Assembly (NCBI GenBank): GCA_022072055.1
Contig: JAJVIK010000018.1
Location: 1-64,000 of the forward strand
Source: a bacterium
Lineage (GTDB): Bacteria; Hinthialibacterota; Hinthialibacteria; OLB16
Direction of reading: 5' to 3'
DNA length: 64,000 nucleotides
In this document: positions 15,970-25,304 of the stretch, piece after piece
Position numbering within the stretch: the first letter of the stretch is position 1
Layout: every line of letters begins with the position of its first letter
The notes under the pieces: model-generated
What the model was told of the DNA's origin: nothing
Seen by the model: only the letters and a program-made list of their open reading frames with translations
Database searches by the model: none
Translations under genes and position numbers: made by a program

Positions 15970-18410
15970 GGCTTGGTCTCCGCCTTGATGGCCACCCCCC
16001 CACGAGGATAGTCCCTCCCTCCTCGAGTGTCATGTTGGAGGGTTTCCCAGGTCAACACATCCTCTCCCCGCTCCTTCCGAGACACCATCGCGGTGGCGGC
16101 TCGGGAGAGCGTGAACCGGGTGTCCGCCTCGCCACCACAAATCCGCGCGCGAGTCCCTCCGACCAGACAAACTTCTTCTCGGGAGGCGGAAACGAGCAAC
16201 AATCCATCGGACTCAAGATTCGGTCCATCCCGGAAGGTTGCTTTTCCCGCCCCGAAAAGAAGGTGAAACACACCGGACCGGGTCGTGATGCGAAGGGCCA
16301 TCGGGTTGTCCGGAGAGACCGCCACGTCGAGCAGGTTCGGAGACTCCTTCCAGGCATCCCAGATCGCCACGAAGGGCGCGTCCGTGGTCCGGCGGACACA
16401 CAGGGTCTGGCATGGCGGGTGCTCCGCTGTCACCACCGCGCGGTCGATGGGATAGGTCTCGAGGGTGTAAACTTCCGTGCCTGTTGCGCCCAGAAGGGTG
16501 ACCCGCGAGGTCACATCGCCGACCCGCCACTGAGCGCTCCAAACATCCGCTGTCACCCCGCGAAAAACCCGATCGCTCCCGAAGGCAAGCCATTCTCTCG
16601 GCTCGAAGACCGCTGGGACCAGCGGGATCGAGACGGTCGGGGGGCCACCCGCGTGATGAAGCATCCAGTCGTGGGTTTCCCCTCCCTCCACCCGGAACAC
16701 ATCCACCACCACATCCTCGATCACCGCCACCGAGCGACGGTAGACCGTGGTTTGCGGGTAGAGCCGGTCGGCGCGGAGCTCGGCGAACTTCAGCAGCGGT
16801 CCATCATGGAAGGCCGCCACTTCCGGGATCTCTACCCCTTGGAGCGCCTCACCCTGCTTCTGGGAGGTCTTGTCCACCGTGACCGTGTTGTGCATCGAAG
16901 AGAGTGTTCCCAGCTCGCGGGTGGTGAGTTCGTTGTAAGGCGTGGCTTTCTCAAGGGCGAGCAGCTCCCCGCGCGAGAAGTAGGTCAGCCCCAGACGGTC
17001 CGCGTGTTGGTGTCCGCCCCCGGGGGCAAGGGCGTTGAGTCCCACCCAGACCCGGTTTCCGTTCCAATTATTCCGCAGCGACACCCAACCGCTTGAAAGA
17101 TAAGAGCTGGTGAAGGGAGTGTCGCTCTTCACCAGCTCCGGCGCGCCATGCAGCAGGGCGAACCAGGATCGTCCCCCCTCGCGGAGCTTGTCGTAATCCC
17201 CGACCGACTTCATGTCGAAAAAGCGGTAACCGACCTCGGCGGTGGAGTAGTAATCCTCCATCCCCGCGCGTGGAGACATCGAGTCCCCCACGGTCGGCAT
17301 GGTCCGGTCCGGCATGGCCATCGACATGAACCATTCCAGGGCGTTCTTGAGCGCTTGAGCGGAGGGATTCTCCGGCGTGGCCAGGTCATACTTCTCGGCT
17401 GGAAACCTCTGTGGGTCCATCTCGGAGAGGTGGTGGGAAAGGACCGCAACCTCGCAAAGCGCGTGCAAAGGGTACAGGTGATACCCGGAACAGAGCTCCC
17501 AGAAGGCGCCATCCGGCTTGAAATGAGAGGAGAGAATCCGTGTGAGACTGCGATGCTCGGGGGCCTTTTCAGTGGAGAAATCCCCGCGCCCGAAGCACCA
17601 GTCGATCCGGTCCGCGTCCTCAAGCGAGAGCGCGGTCTGAAGGACCACGTGATGGTAGCGGGTCACATTGTTGTGGTCGTAGGGGTAGATCGGATCGAGA
17701 ATCACATCGTTGAGCATCCTGCGGAGAACATCGTTCTCGAAGGTCGCCCGCTGCGCCGCGCTCATCCTTTCGCGGAGAAGTTCATAAGCGCGCGCGAGCT
17801 CGATCAGCAGCCCGCTCTCGCCCTCGCGCTGATAAGTGAGAATGCGCGCCTCCTGCGGTTTGCCCGCGCGGTCCGTGGGGAGGGCGCGGACTGTCTTGGC
17901 GAAAAGCATCAGCAGTTCGATCCCTCGGTCCATCCAGCGAGCATCTCCCTCCAGCCGACCGATCACCGCGAGGTCCACCATGTTTCCTGGAGTCTTGAGA
18001 TAGAAGTGACAGGCCCAGCCCTCACGGAGGTTGCCGTGGTAACGGTCGCCGGGCGGATAGACCCCCGCGTCAACATCGGGAGGATAGGTCGCGCCGCAGG
18101 CCGGGCAGTGAAACTCATCGGGATTGAACGGATCGTAAGTGAGCGGTGTTCGATCCTTGGGGCAGGAGAAGTTGTGGTAGACATTGCTCCGGTAGGTGGG
18201 AAACACCTTCGCCAATGTTTCAGAGGGGATCTCCGCCCAAGGCAGGAGTTCCTTCTTCCGGCCTTCATACACCTTCCGCGCCCAGGCTTGGGTGTCGAGT
18301 TTCTCGCGGACCTCGTGAAGGGTCTGTTCGGTGATCATCCCCGCCGGATGCCTCCACTCCAAACTGGAGGTCGCGCCGAGGAGGCAGGCCGCGAGGAGCA
18401 GCGTGTTCAT
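15966..18410 (-). CDS. Exported heparinase II/III-like polysaccharide lyase
   Basis: About 814 residues with a short signal peptide (MNTLLLAACLLGATSS). The N-terminal alpha/alpha toroid includes a rubredoxin-like cysteine set (CPKDRTPLTYD ... FHCPACGATYPP), HNNVTRYHHVVLQTAL and FWELCSGYHLYPLHAL. The C-terminal heparinase II/III beta domain has GGGHQHADRLGLTYFSRGEL and SMHNTVTVDKTSQKQG, where the His/Tyr residues of the lyase site lie. The ATG at 18410 overlaps the GDPD stop by four bases and is preferred over an in-frame start at 18431. It should cleave uronic-acid-containing polysaccharides outside the cytoplasm. Confidence 0.85.
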   Translation of the reverse strand: MNTLLLAACLLGATSSLEWRHPAGMITEQTLHEVREKLDTQAWARKVYEGRKKELLPWAEIPSETLAKVFPTYRSNVYHNFSCPKDRTPLTYDPFNPDEFHCPACGATYPPDVDAGVYPPGDRYHGNLREGWACHFYLKTPGNMVDLAVIGRLEGDARWMDRGIELLMLFAKTVRALPTDRAGKPQEARILTYQREGESGLLIELARAYELLRERMSAAQRATFENDVLRRMLNDVILDPIYPYDHNNVTRYHHVVLQTALSLEDADRIDWCFGRGDFSTEKAPEHRSLTRILSSHFKPDGAFWELCSGYHLYPLHALCEVAVLSHHLSEMDPQRFPAEKYDLATPENPSAQALKNALEWFMSMAMPDRTMPTVGDSMSPRAGMEDYYSTAEVGYRFFDMKSVGDYDKLREGGRSWFALLHGAPELVKSDTPFTSSYLSSGWVSLRNNWNGNRVWVGLNALAPGGGHQHADRLGLTYFSRGELLALEKATPYNELTTRELGTLSSMHNTVTVDKTSQKQGEALQGVEIPEVAAFHDGPLLKFAELRADRLYPQTTVYRRSVAVIEDVVVDVFRVEGGETHDWMLHHAGGPPTVSIPLVPAVFEPREWLAFGSDRVFRGVTADVWSAQWRVGDVTSRVTLLGATGTEVYTLETYPIDRAVVTAEHPPCQTLCVRRTTDAPFVAIWDAWKESPNLLDVAVSPDNPMALRITTRSGVFHLLFGAGKATFRDGPNLESDGLLLVSASREEVCLVGGTRARICGGEADTRFTLSRAATAMVSRKERGEDVLTWETLQHDTRGGRDYPRGGVAIKAETKP

Positions 18411-20050
18411 TCGGCCTTCCTTGCGAGCCAAAGCTCCATCGCGCGAACCAGTTTCATCGGCTCATCGGTTTGGATCACATCGATCCCCCAGTCGATCAGC
18501 CGGAGCAGATCGGTGGGCGCGAGGTTTTCGCTCAGGGCGTCGGTGAAGACCTTGACCTGGTGGGCATGACAACGCTCGATCATCTCCTTGGAGACAATCT
18601 CGAAGGAGGCATCCACCGCGTAGGGCTTGAGGTCCTTATTCAGGCCATCCAGCATGTCCAGGCTCGGCAGGGGCGGCAGCGCGCGAATGCGCGGATTGAT
18701 CTTCTTGAGTTCCAGCAGGCGCTCCACGCTCTGATACACCACCGCGCGCTCCGCGAGATCGTGCTTCTCCAAAGCCTTCGCCAGATCGGTGGGAGGGATA
18801 TCCTTGGCGTCGAAATAAATCTCCGCTTTGGAGCCGATGAAGGACAGGAACTCCTCAAGTGTGGGGATGCGCGTGTCGCGGAAGGGTTTTCCGAACCAGG
18901 ACCCGGCATCGAGGAGGCGAAGCTTCTCGGAGGGAGTCTCACGGATCGGTCCCTGGCCGTTGGTGGTGCGCTCGAGCTTGCCGTCGTGGAGGAGAAAATA
19001 CTCCCCATCGCTGGAGGGCCGCACATCGATCTCCACGAAATCGGCCCCGATGCGAGTGGCCTTGTCGAAAGCCGCGAGTGTGTTTTCGGGGGCGTAGCGC
19101 AGCGCGCCGCGATGAAGCGAGAACCGCGCCGGCCGTTCTCCGAGTCTCCGCCACAAGGCATGCGGGATCAGTTCCTCCGGAAGGTCGGTCTGAAACCAGT
19201 CCACTCCGGCATCCAGGCATTTGCTCCACCACACGGGAGTGTCCCACTCATCGAGGACTTTGGCTTGGACCTTGACGCCATCTTTGTGGAAGGCGTTGCA
19301 TATTTCCGGAGTCACAGCATCGGCGTCGAGCTCGATGGCCGCGACCTCGAGGTCTCCGAAGGGGCGCTCCAGCCCCATTTCCGGGCGCCATTTGGGCATC
19401 ACCGCGATCTTCCCTCCGGAGGATTTCGCGACTTGCGCCAGAGTTTCGGGGTCATCAAAGACCACCACCTGCTTCTCCATGCCCGCCGCGAGGACCTCGG
19501 ACACCAGGAGCTCCGGATCGATTTCCTTGCAGTCGAGGTAGAGGTTGATGCGGCCCTTCGAGAGCGCGAGGCACTCCTTCAATGACAAGAGCCGAGTTCC
19601 CGCGAAGCGGGGCGCGAAAGGGCTTCCCGCATCCAGGCTGAGCAACTCCTCGAGGGTCTTTTCCTTGAGGGGACCCTTGCCGTTGGTCTTGCCGTCCAAG
19701 TTGGAATCATGGAACAGGATGTGTTTGCGGTCGGCGCTGAGTCGCACATCCACCTCGACCCACTCGATGCCGTCCCGGATGGCAAGCTCAATGGCCGGAG
19801 CGGTGTTCTCCGGGGCCTGGCGCATCATGCCGCGGTGGACCATGGTCTGAAACGCGCGGGGGGGCTGGACCGGTTCGAAGAACTCGAAGGCGGCGGGGCA
19901 GGGAAGCGCGCCAAGGGCGAGGGAGAGGAAGAGAGAGAGAACCCATGGGGAACGAGAAGGGATTCTCGTTCCAGCAGCTACGGGGATTCTCGTTCCAGCA
20001 ATGGATTCCCGTGTTCGCGGGAATGACAGGGCAGTCGGCAAGCTCTCCAT
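18407..20050 (-). CDS. Exported glycerophosphodiester phosphodiesterase with two catalytic domains
   Basis: A 547-residue protein with two GDPD domains in tandem. Each keeps the full active-site set: HRG, ENT, E-x-DV and HD, in VHRGMMRQAPENTAPAIELA and VEVDVRLSADRKHILFHD for the first, LHRGALRYAPENTLAAFDKA and VEIDVRPSSDGEYFLLHD for the second, with matching TNGxGP segments. The start at ATG 20050 has GAGGAGG upstream. Residues 8-32 (SFPRTRESIAGTRIP and following) are encoded by palindromic repeats, and the signal peptide hydrophobic core begins only at about residue 33 (WVLSLFLSLALGAL). It lies ten bases after the prepilin gene and overlaps the heparinase-like gene by four bases. Confidence 0.88.
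   Translation of the reverse strand: MESLPTALSFPRTRESIAGTRIPVAAGTRIPSRSPWVLSLFLSLALGALPCPAAFEFFEPVQPPRAFQTMVHRGMMRQAPENTAPAIELAIRDGIEWVEVDVRLSADRKHILFHDSNLDGKTNGKGPLKEKTLEELLSLDAGSPFAPRFAGTRLLSLKECLALSKGRINLYLDCKEIDPELLVSEVLAAGMEKQVVVFDDPETLAQVAKSSGGKIAVMPKWRPEMGLERPFGDLEVAAIELDADAVTPEICNAFHKDGVKVQAKVLDEWDTPVWWSKCLDAGVDWFQTDLPEELIPHALWRRLGERPARFSLHRGALRYAPENTLAAFDKATRIGADFVEIDVRPSSDGEYFLLHDGKLERTTNGQGPIRETPSEKLRLLDAGSWFGKPFRDTRIPTLEEFLSFIGSKAEIYFDAKDIPPTDLAKALEKHDLAERAVVYQSVERLLELKKINPRIRALPPLPSLDMLDGLNKDLKPYAVDASFEIVSKEMIERCHAHQVKVFTDALSENLAPTDLLRLIDWGIDVIQTDEPMKLVRAMELWLARKAE
19949..20024. repeat. Palindromic repeats inside the 5' end of the GDPD gene
   Basis: A perfect ten-base-pair hairpin GGAACGAGAA/TTCTCGTTCC (19949-19972, loop GGGA) is followed by a second direct copy of GGGATTCTCGTTCCAGCA (19982-20000) and then ATTCCCG/CGGGAAT (20005-20024). 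The last unit is the widespread repeat that reads FPRTRES when translated. All three lie within the first 35 codons of the GDPD gene and keep its frame. Confidence 0.65.
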
Positions 20051-20060
20051 GGCATCCTCC

Positions 20061-20939
20061 TCATGGCCCCAGTCGGAACAGGTCCCCATCGCTAACCACT
20101 CCATTGGTCGGGCTGTAGGCGAGGACCTGGATTTCCTGAACGATCAGTTGACGCGGGGTTTCCCCCGGCAGTCCGGTGAAATTGCTTCCGGGATGCCCGG
20201 CCTTTTCGTTGATGTCGCCATATCGCCCCGCGCCGCGAGCATCCAGATTGGGGAGGAGCGAGGTGCGGACCGGCGCGCCGGAGGGGAGGTTCTTCCCGGG
20301 ATTCTCCGCCTCGTCCGTGTCCGGGCCGAAGCTGGTCGCGATCCAACCGTTGAAGACCCCGTCACGGTCCTCGCGGTAGGAGTAGGTGATGAACCCCGGG
20401 AGCCTGCTGAACGGGTCGGTCGGGATCTGCGTGATATAAGCCATCGGCGTGGTGAGGCCGGGGACCACCCCCACCGGGGTGTCGGCGGGGAGATCGTAAT
20501 AACCCAAGGAGCTCGCCCCATTCCCGGAGAAAATCGTCCGAAACGTGTAAAAGGCGTATTCCCCATACTGGAGGAAATGGTTTTCCACCTCGGCCGGGAC
20601 CGCGCCGAGGTCATCGGTCCCGATGGGATAATGCTTGTGTTCGGTCCGGAAGGCCTCAATTGCCACCGCGAGCGAGCGCAAGTCCGCCTCGGCGCGGGTG
20701 ACCTTGGCGCGAACCTGCGCGGCGAGGAAATTGGGCAGCGCGACCGCGATCAGGATCAGAATGATGGAGATCACGATCAACAGCTCAATCAGCGTGAAAG
20801 CGTTCGCGCATGAGGGGCGAGAAAGGATTCTCGCGCCAGGTCTTTGACTCGCGCTGGTGGAACTTGGACCCCCATCGGTGGGTTTGAAGTCGCACTGGCG
20901 GGAGACCCATGCCACGGAGAGGGGTTTCCTCTCAATCAT
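20061..20939 (-). CDS. Prepilin-type protein (pseudopilin-like)
   Basis: A 292-residue protein with the class III prepilin segment A/FTLIELLIVISIILILIAVALP followed by NFLAAQVRAKVTRAEADLRS, typical of the pseudopilin-like proteins of several uncultured phyla. Cleavage would leave Phe at +1, with Ala rather than Gly at -1. The leader is unusually long (about 46 residues) and part of it is encoded by palindromic repeats. The ATG at 20939 follows GGGAGG by six bases and overlaps the stop of the YncE/phosphoesterase gene by eight bases. The C-terminal part (YPIGTDDLGAVPAEVENHF ... VVSDGDLFRLGP) is globular and unassigned. It may assemble into a secretion pseudopilus or act as an anchored envelope protein. 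Confidence 0.8.
   Translation of the reverse strand: MIERKPLSVAWVSRQCDFKPTDGGPSSTSASQRPGARILSRPSCANAFTLIELLIVISIILILIAVALPNFLAAQVRAKVTRAEADLRSLAVAIEAFRTEHKHYPIGTDDLGAVPAEVENHFLQYGEYAFYTFRTIFSGNGASSLGYYDLPADTPVGVVPGLTTPMAYITQIPTDPFSRLPGFITYSYREDRDGVFNGWIATSFGPDTDEAENPGKNLPSGAPVRTSLLPNLDARGAGRYGDINEKAGHPGSNFTGLPGETPRQLIVQEIQVLAYSPTNGVVSDGDLFRLGP
20814..20890. repeat. Palindromic repeats inside the prepilin leader
   Basis: GCGAGAA/TTCTCGC (20817-20834, loop AGGA) has the same core as the hairpin in the GDPD gene. A second small dyad ACCCCCATCGGTGGGT (20868-20883) follows. Together they supply most of the long, polar prepilin leader. Confidence 0.5.
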
Positions 20940-23634
20940 CTTCATCCTCCCGCTCGAATTCCCACCCCGAGTGGACATATTGCTCCGGATAGGGCGCGTC
21001 CTGACCCTTGGCGGCGTGCCAGAGGATGCGGTTGAGCGTGTCCTCCGGTGCCTCATCAATGTCATCGAGCGGCAGCTCCAGCGATTTCTTGGCCCAGTAA
21101 AGTTGGTGCGGATCGCTGATTTCGGAGAGCTCCGGATTGAGCTCATCGAGCGGAATCCGATTGGGAACCGAGTCGTAGGGGGTCAAATCCGGGGTTTCCA
21201 TGAAGCAGTCGGTCATCGGAATCGCGGAGGAGTCGAACTGGTTCATCGGGGGGAGACCAAGGATCAGCTCAATCGTCCGGACCATCCCGGTCTGGTTGTA
21301 ATTGGTGCTGATCACACTCTTCCGTTTGGTGTAGGGGCTGACCGCAAGCGCCAAGGTCCGGTGCCCATCCACATGATCGAAGCCGTTCTGCGGATCATCC
21401 TGAACCACAAGGATGCAGGTTTTCGGCCAGAACTTGCTCTTCGAAATCGCCTCGATGATCCGCCCGAGGGCCAGGTCGTTGTCGGCCACCGAGGCGCGCG
21501 GGGTGGGCATGCGCGGGCGGGTTCCGGCGGTGTGGTCGTTGGGGATCAGAATCATCGAGAGGTTGGGGAATCCGCCCTGCTCCTCGAACCGCTTGAGCTC
21601 CTGGATAAAGACATCGGCGCGGTACAGGTCGGGGACAATCGAGGGGAAGCCGATGGTGCGCGTGCAGGTGTAAGGGACCAACGAGGCGATGCTGGCCCTG
21701 CCGATGATGTCGATCTCGTTCTTCTTCTCGAGGAAGTCCTTGTAGCAGTCGAGGAAGCGGGGTCCGCCCTTGGCCTGACGGTCCTTGTCCTTCCAGCGGA
21801 TGTCCGCGAACACGAATTCGCCATAGGTCCGGAAGGTCTTTCCATGCGCGAGGCAGTTGTCCCATAAGAATCCGCCCGCGGAGTAAGCCAGGGCATCCCC
21901 GCCATCATACGGATAGCTCCTGGGGAACCCCCCATAGGCCTTCTCGATGTAACTCGTGACATAGCTCTCGGCCACCCACTGATGGCCATCCGCGGAGTTC
22001 ACTCCGGAGCAGTAAAAGTTGTCGAGCAGCACAAACTCCCGCGCGATCTTGTGGCAATTGGGGGTGACCTCCTCGCCATACATGCACAGGCTCGGCTCCC
22101 CGTTCCCCTCCGGCATGTCGCCGAAGACCTGATCGTAGGTGCGGTTCTCCTTGATGATGTAGACCACGTGCTCGAAGACCGAAGGCTCGCCGTGACGTTC
22201 CGGGACCGGCTTCGGGGCGATCCCCTCGCGCCCCGGCATGAGCGCGCTGATCGATTCGGTCATGCGGTTATTCTCGATGACCTTCTTGGTCTGTCGGGCA
22301 ATCTCGGCATCCGAGGGAATCCGGATCAGCGACACCGAACCGGAGCTTTCGTGGGTGTTGTAGCCTTGGGTCTTCCCGATCTCCACCGAAGGGACAATCT
22401 TGCTTCCGCCCTTGATTCCCGAGCCGGGTCGCTCCTCCACGAGGTCCTTGCGGCGCGAGCCGATCCCCTTGATGTTGGCCACCCAGAGGGATTTCTTGTT
22501 TGGGTCAAGCGCAAGGCCCGCCGGGTACCAGCCGGTCGGAAGAAAGCCGATCACCTTGCTGGGTTCGGACTCCGCCCCCGCTCCGCGCGCGGCCTCTGAA
22601 AGGGCGATCACACAGATCGCGTTGTTGGCTCCGTTGGACACAAACAGACGCGCGCCATCGGCGGAGAGCTCCAGGTCGTTCGGCGCGCTGCCAAAGATCA
22701 GGTCTTTCGCCGGACGAGTGGAAATCGTCTCCACCACCGACTGCTTCTCCGTGTCGACCACGGAAACCGTGTCGGAATTGGCGTTGGCGACATAAAGGCG
22801 CTTGCCGTCCGTGGAGAGAGCAAGCCCGGAGGGGTGTAGGCCCACCAGGATCTGGGCGACCTCCGCTCCCTTGGCGAGATCCACCACCGAGATCGCGCCC
22901 TCCGAAGCGATATGGCGGACCGGATCCACCTTCACCTCGGGCATGTTCTCGCCCCCGGGTCCGGTGGAATCGCCCGGCTTGGGAATCCCGCCGCCGAAGT
23001 TGCTGACATAGGCCAGGCCCTCATGCACCACCACATCGAAGGGGGCGTTCCCGACCGAGATGCGGCGCAGAATCTTCTTTTGGGCGAGGTCAATCTCGGC
23101 CAAGTCATTGGTGGTGATTAAGGTGACCCACGCTCTGTCTCCCTTGTCGTTGAGCCGGAGTCCGGCGGGAACGAGCGCCTTGTCTCCATCCTTGAGGAGC
23201 ATGCTGGTCTTGGAAGTGCGCTCGCCCGCGCGCGCCAGGGTGAAGATGTCCAGCGCCCCAGCGATGTTGGAGGCGACCACCTGCTTGCCATCCGGGGTGA
23301 AGGCGATCCCTTTGTAGCTTCCTCCGTTGTCGCCGCCGATCTTGGTGAAGGTGGTGACCCCAAGAATGGTCCCATTGGCCGCATCCAGAATCACGAAACC
23401 GCCATGGCCGAGAACGCAGGCGCGGGTCCCATCCGGAGAAACCGCGATGTCGTTGGCGCGGGTGGGGATATAGGTCTGACGCCCCGCCGGAGACAGCACT
23501 TGGTTCGTGGGGACCACGATCCGTCCGTCCTTTTGAAGCCCGACTTCCAGGCTACCGTGATCGTCTTGCGCGAAGGACCGCAGGCCGAGGGTGAGAACGA
23601 GCAAGAGTGAATGGAAAACGCCGTGGACTTTCAT
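20932..23634 (-). CDS. Exported YncE-like beta-propeller fused to an alkaline-phosphatase-type phosphoesterase
   Basis: A 900-residue protein. After a signal peptide (residues 1-22) a seven-blade propeller occupies about 25-440, with repeated units such as DIAVSPDGTRACVLGHG, GLALSTDGKRLYVANANSDT and DLELSADGARLFVSNGANN. The C-terminal part is a phosphoesterase/phospholipase C-type domain of the alkaline-phosphatase superfamily: VVYIIKENRTYDQVFGD carries the metal-binding Glu-Asn-Arg-Thr motif, with NDHTAGTRPRMPTPRASVADN and VVQDDPQNGFDHVDGHRTL holding further metal ligands. The fusion is common in Planctomycetes-like genomes. It is first in the operon with prepilin, GDPD, heparinase-like and CBM9-like genes, and probably releases phosphate from an external substrate. 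Confidence 0.88.
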   Translation of the reverse strand: MKVHGVFHSLLLVLTLGLRSFAQDDHGSLEVGLQKDGRIVVPTNQVLSPAGRQTYIPTRANDIAVSPDGTRACVLGHGGFVILDAANGTILGVTTFTKIGGDNGGSYKGIAFTPDGKQVVASNIAGALDIFTLARAGERTSKTSMLLKDGDKALVPAGLRLNDKGDRAWVTLITTNDLAEIDLAQKKILRRISVGNAPFDVVVHEGLAYVSNFGGGIPKPGDSTGPGGENMPEVKVDPVRHIASEGAISVVDLAKGAEVAQILVGLHPSGLALSTDGKRLYVANANSDTVSVVDTEKQSVVETISTRPAKDLIFGSAPNDLELSADGARLFVSNGANNAICVIALSEAARGAGAESEPSKVIGFLPTGWYPAGLALDPNKKSLWVANIKGIGSRRKDLVEERPGSGIKGGSKIVPSVEIGKTQGYNTHESSGSVSLIRIPSDAEIARQTKKVIENNRMTESISALMPGREGIAPKPVPERHGEPSVFEHVVYIIKENRTYDQVFGDMPEGNGEPSLCMYGEEVTPNCHKIAREFVLLDNFYCSGVNSADGHQWVAESYVTSYIEKAYGGFPRSYPYDGGDALAYSAGGFLWDNCLAHGKTFRTYGEFVFADIRWKDKDRQAKGGPRFLDCYKDFLEKKNEIDIIGRASIASLVPYTCTRTIGFPSIVPDLYRADVFIQELKRFEEQGGFPNLSMILIPNDHTAGTRPRMPTPRASVADNDLALGRIIEAISKSKFWPKTCILVVQDDPQNGFDHVDGHRTLALAVSPYTKRKSVISTNYNQTGMVRTIELILGLPPMNQFDSSAIPMTDCFMETPDLTPYDSVPNRIPLDELNPELSEISDPHQLYWAKKSLELPLDDIDEAPEDTLNRILWHAAKGQDAPYPEQYVHSGWEFEREDEDD

Positions 23635-23711
23635 GTCGCCTCCTCATGAAGGATTTCACCCACCCGGCCATTTTTGAGCCGGGAGAAAAGACAATGCCAA
23701 CGCGGAAAACA

Positions 23712-25055
23712 CTAAGGCGCGATCCGCTCCAGCAACATCCCAGTGAGGTCCTCGATCACTCCGGGGCGCGGCCTGGGGGCCGGGCGAGTCACTTGCTGCC
23801 CGCTTGGACGTCTCCGCTGGGCGAGCTCCATGCGATACTGGTTCAGCTGATTGGCGTAATTGGGGTTCTCCGGGTCGTGCTGGAGCGACAGACTCACCTC
23901 GCGGATCGCCCCCTCCAGGTCCCCGGAGCGATGATAGGCGTCGGCGAATCGCGCGTGAATCCGCGCGCGCTGCACCGGAAGCAGCCCCGGCAACTCCAGG
24001 GTCTTGCGGAGCTGTTGATACCCGCGCGCAAAGGACAGGCGATCCATCAGCATCTCGGCGTATTCCAGGGAAACCTGAGCGTCGCTCGGGGCCTCCCGAA
24101 GATACTGCTGATAGACGACATCCGCTTGCTGGTATTGTCGCCGAGAGGCCAGGTTGCGAGCCTCGAGGACCTTCGCGAAGGCCTTGGCGCGGAGTTCCTC
24201 GGTGGAGCGCATCCGGACCGACATCGAGGCGGAGTCCAGAAAGGCGCTGGCGGACTCGCGGAAGCGCTCCAGGGCGGCGCGGTGACGTTCGTTGCGCATC
24301 GCCTCCATAGCCAGCCCATAGACCCGCTGCCCTTCCTGATACTGGACGGGGGCATAGCGGGCGGCCTGCTGGGAATCGGCATAGTCTTGCGCGGCGTTGG
24401 CGCGCTCCATGGCCTTGGAGGCGAGCGGGGCCAGATCGGGCGTGGGGGTCGGCGCGGTCTCGATGGGTTGTATCACCGGCTCGGATGCGGGGGGAGGAAC
24501 ACTCACCGCCTCCGTTTCCGGGGCCGTGGGAGGAGCGCTTACAGTCTCCGATTCGGGGATGGCCACCGGGGCCTCCGGAGCGGGAGGGACCACCCCTGGG
24601 GGCGCTGTTTCTTGGACCACGCCTGGGGCCTCCGCTTCGGGCGGCGAAACCGGCTGGGGTGGTCCCGCCCCGGCAGGAGGTTTGGGCGGAGCCACCACCC
24701 CTTCGAGCGGATTGGGCGGGAGCAGAGCCATCGCCTGGCTCTCGGGGACAAGCGGCGCTTGGGTGTCGGTCGCCACCGGGGTCTCCGTTTCGGTTTCGGT
24801 GGGAGTGGGCGAAGGCTCCGGGGTGTCGGTGGCGGTCGGCTCGAACGGGGTCGGCTCCTCGGTCCAAGTTGGGGTGGGTGTTGGGCGCGGTGAAGAGGAA
24901 GTCGCGCGCGAACCGGGGCGTTCCGGAGCAAACCGCTCCCCAAACACAAGAACCCCTGCGGTGATCAGGAGCCCCAGGAGCAGCCCCACCAGGGCCTGAA
25001 CGAGGATTCCGCCGCGAGTCCGATCACGTTTCGTGATCATGCGAGAAAAGGTCAT
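23712..25055 (-). CDS. Membrane-anchored TPR protein with a Pro/Thr-rich linker
   Basis: About 447 residues. A short basic N-terminus precedes one membrane helix (ILVQALVGLLLGLLITAGVLVF), then a long linker (roughly residues 45-200) rich in Pro, Thr, Glu and Val with TPTPTWTEEPTP-type and PSPTPTETETETP repeats. The C-terminal half is helical with tetratricopeptide-like units (RARIHARFADAYHRSGDLEG, AIREVSLSLQHDPENPNY). I place the start at ATG 25055, or the ATG five codons later, because the membrane helix follows; the open frame upstream is probably not translated. A TATACT box at 25092-25097 could be its promoter. Probably a periplasmic scaffold; no specific role is known. Confidence 0.7.
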   Translation of the reverse strand: MTFSRMITKRDRTRGGILVQALVGLLLGLLITAGVLVFGERFAPERPGSRATSSSPRPTPTPTWTEEPTPFEPTATDTPEPSPTPTETETETPVATDTQAPLVPESQAMALLPPNPLEGVVAPPKPPAGAGPPQPVSPPEAEAPGVVQETAPPGVVPPAPEAPVAIPESETVSAPPTAPETEAVSVPPPASEPVIQPIETAPTPTPDLAPLASKAMERANAAQDYADSQQAARYAPVQYQEGQRVYGLAMEAMRNERHRAALERFRESASAFLDSASMSVRMRSTEELRAKAFAKVLEARNLASRRQYQQADVVYQQYLREAPSDAQVSLEYAEMLMDRLSFARGYQQLRKTLELPGLLPVQRARIHARFADAYHRSGDLEGAIREVSLSLQHDPENPNYANQLNQYRMELAQRRRPSGQQVTRPAPRPRPGVIEDLTGMLLERIAP

Positions 25056-25304
25056 GAGGCTCCGGGGTGGAGAACAGCGCCACGCCCTTGGAGTATACGG
25101 GGCGTTGGCCACTCGGTCCACCTGAGATCGAAAAGCTCGCTTGGGCGAATGGGCGGTTAGGGTTGTGACCACCGCGCGGAGAGCCTTGACAGGGACAGGT
25201 CTCAAGAGTAGCCGTAGATCCCACGCCTTGAGGCCATCAAGTTTACCCACCCCCCCAACAACCAACGGAGAACCCTCTCAATGTGCGCTAAGGAGCACGC
25301 TTGA

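Noticed and set aside
24420-24900. Repetitive region in the TPR protein gene
   Set aside because: It encodes a Pro/Thr/Glu linker in one continuous frame rather than a DNA repeat array.
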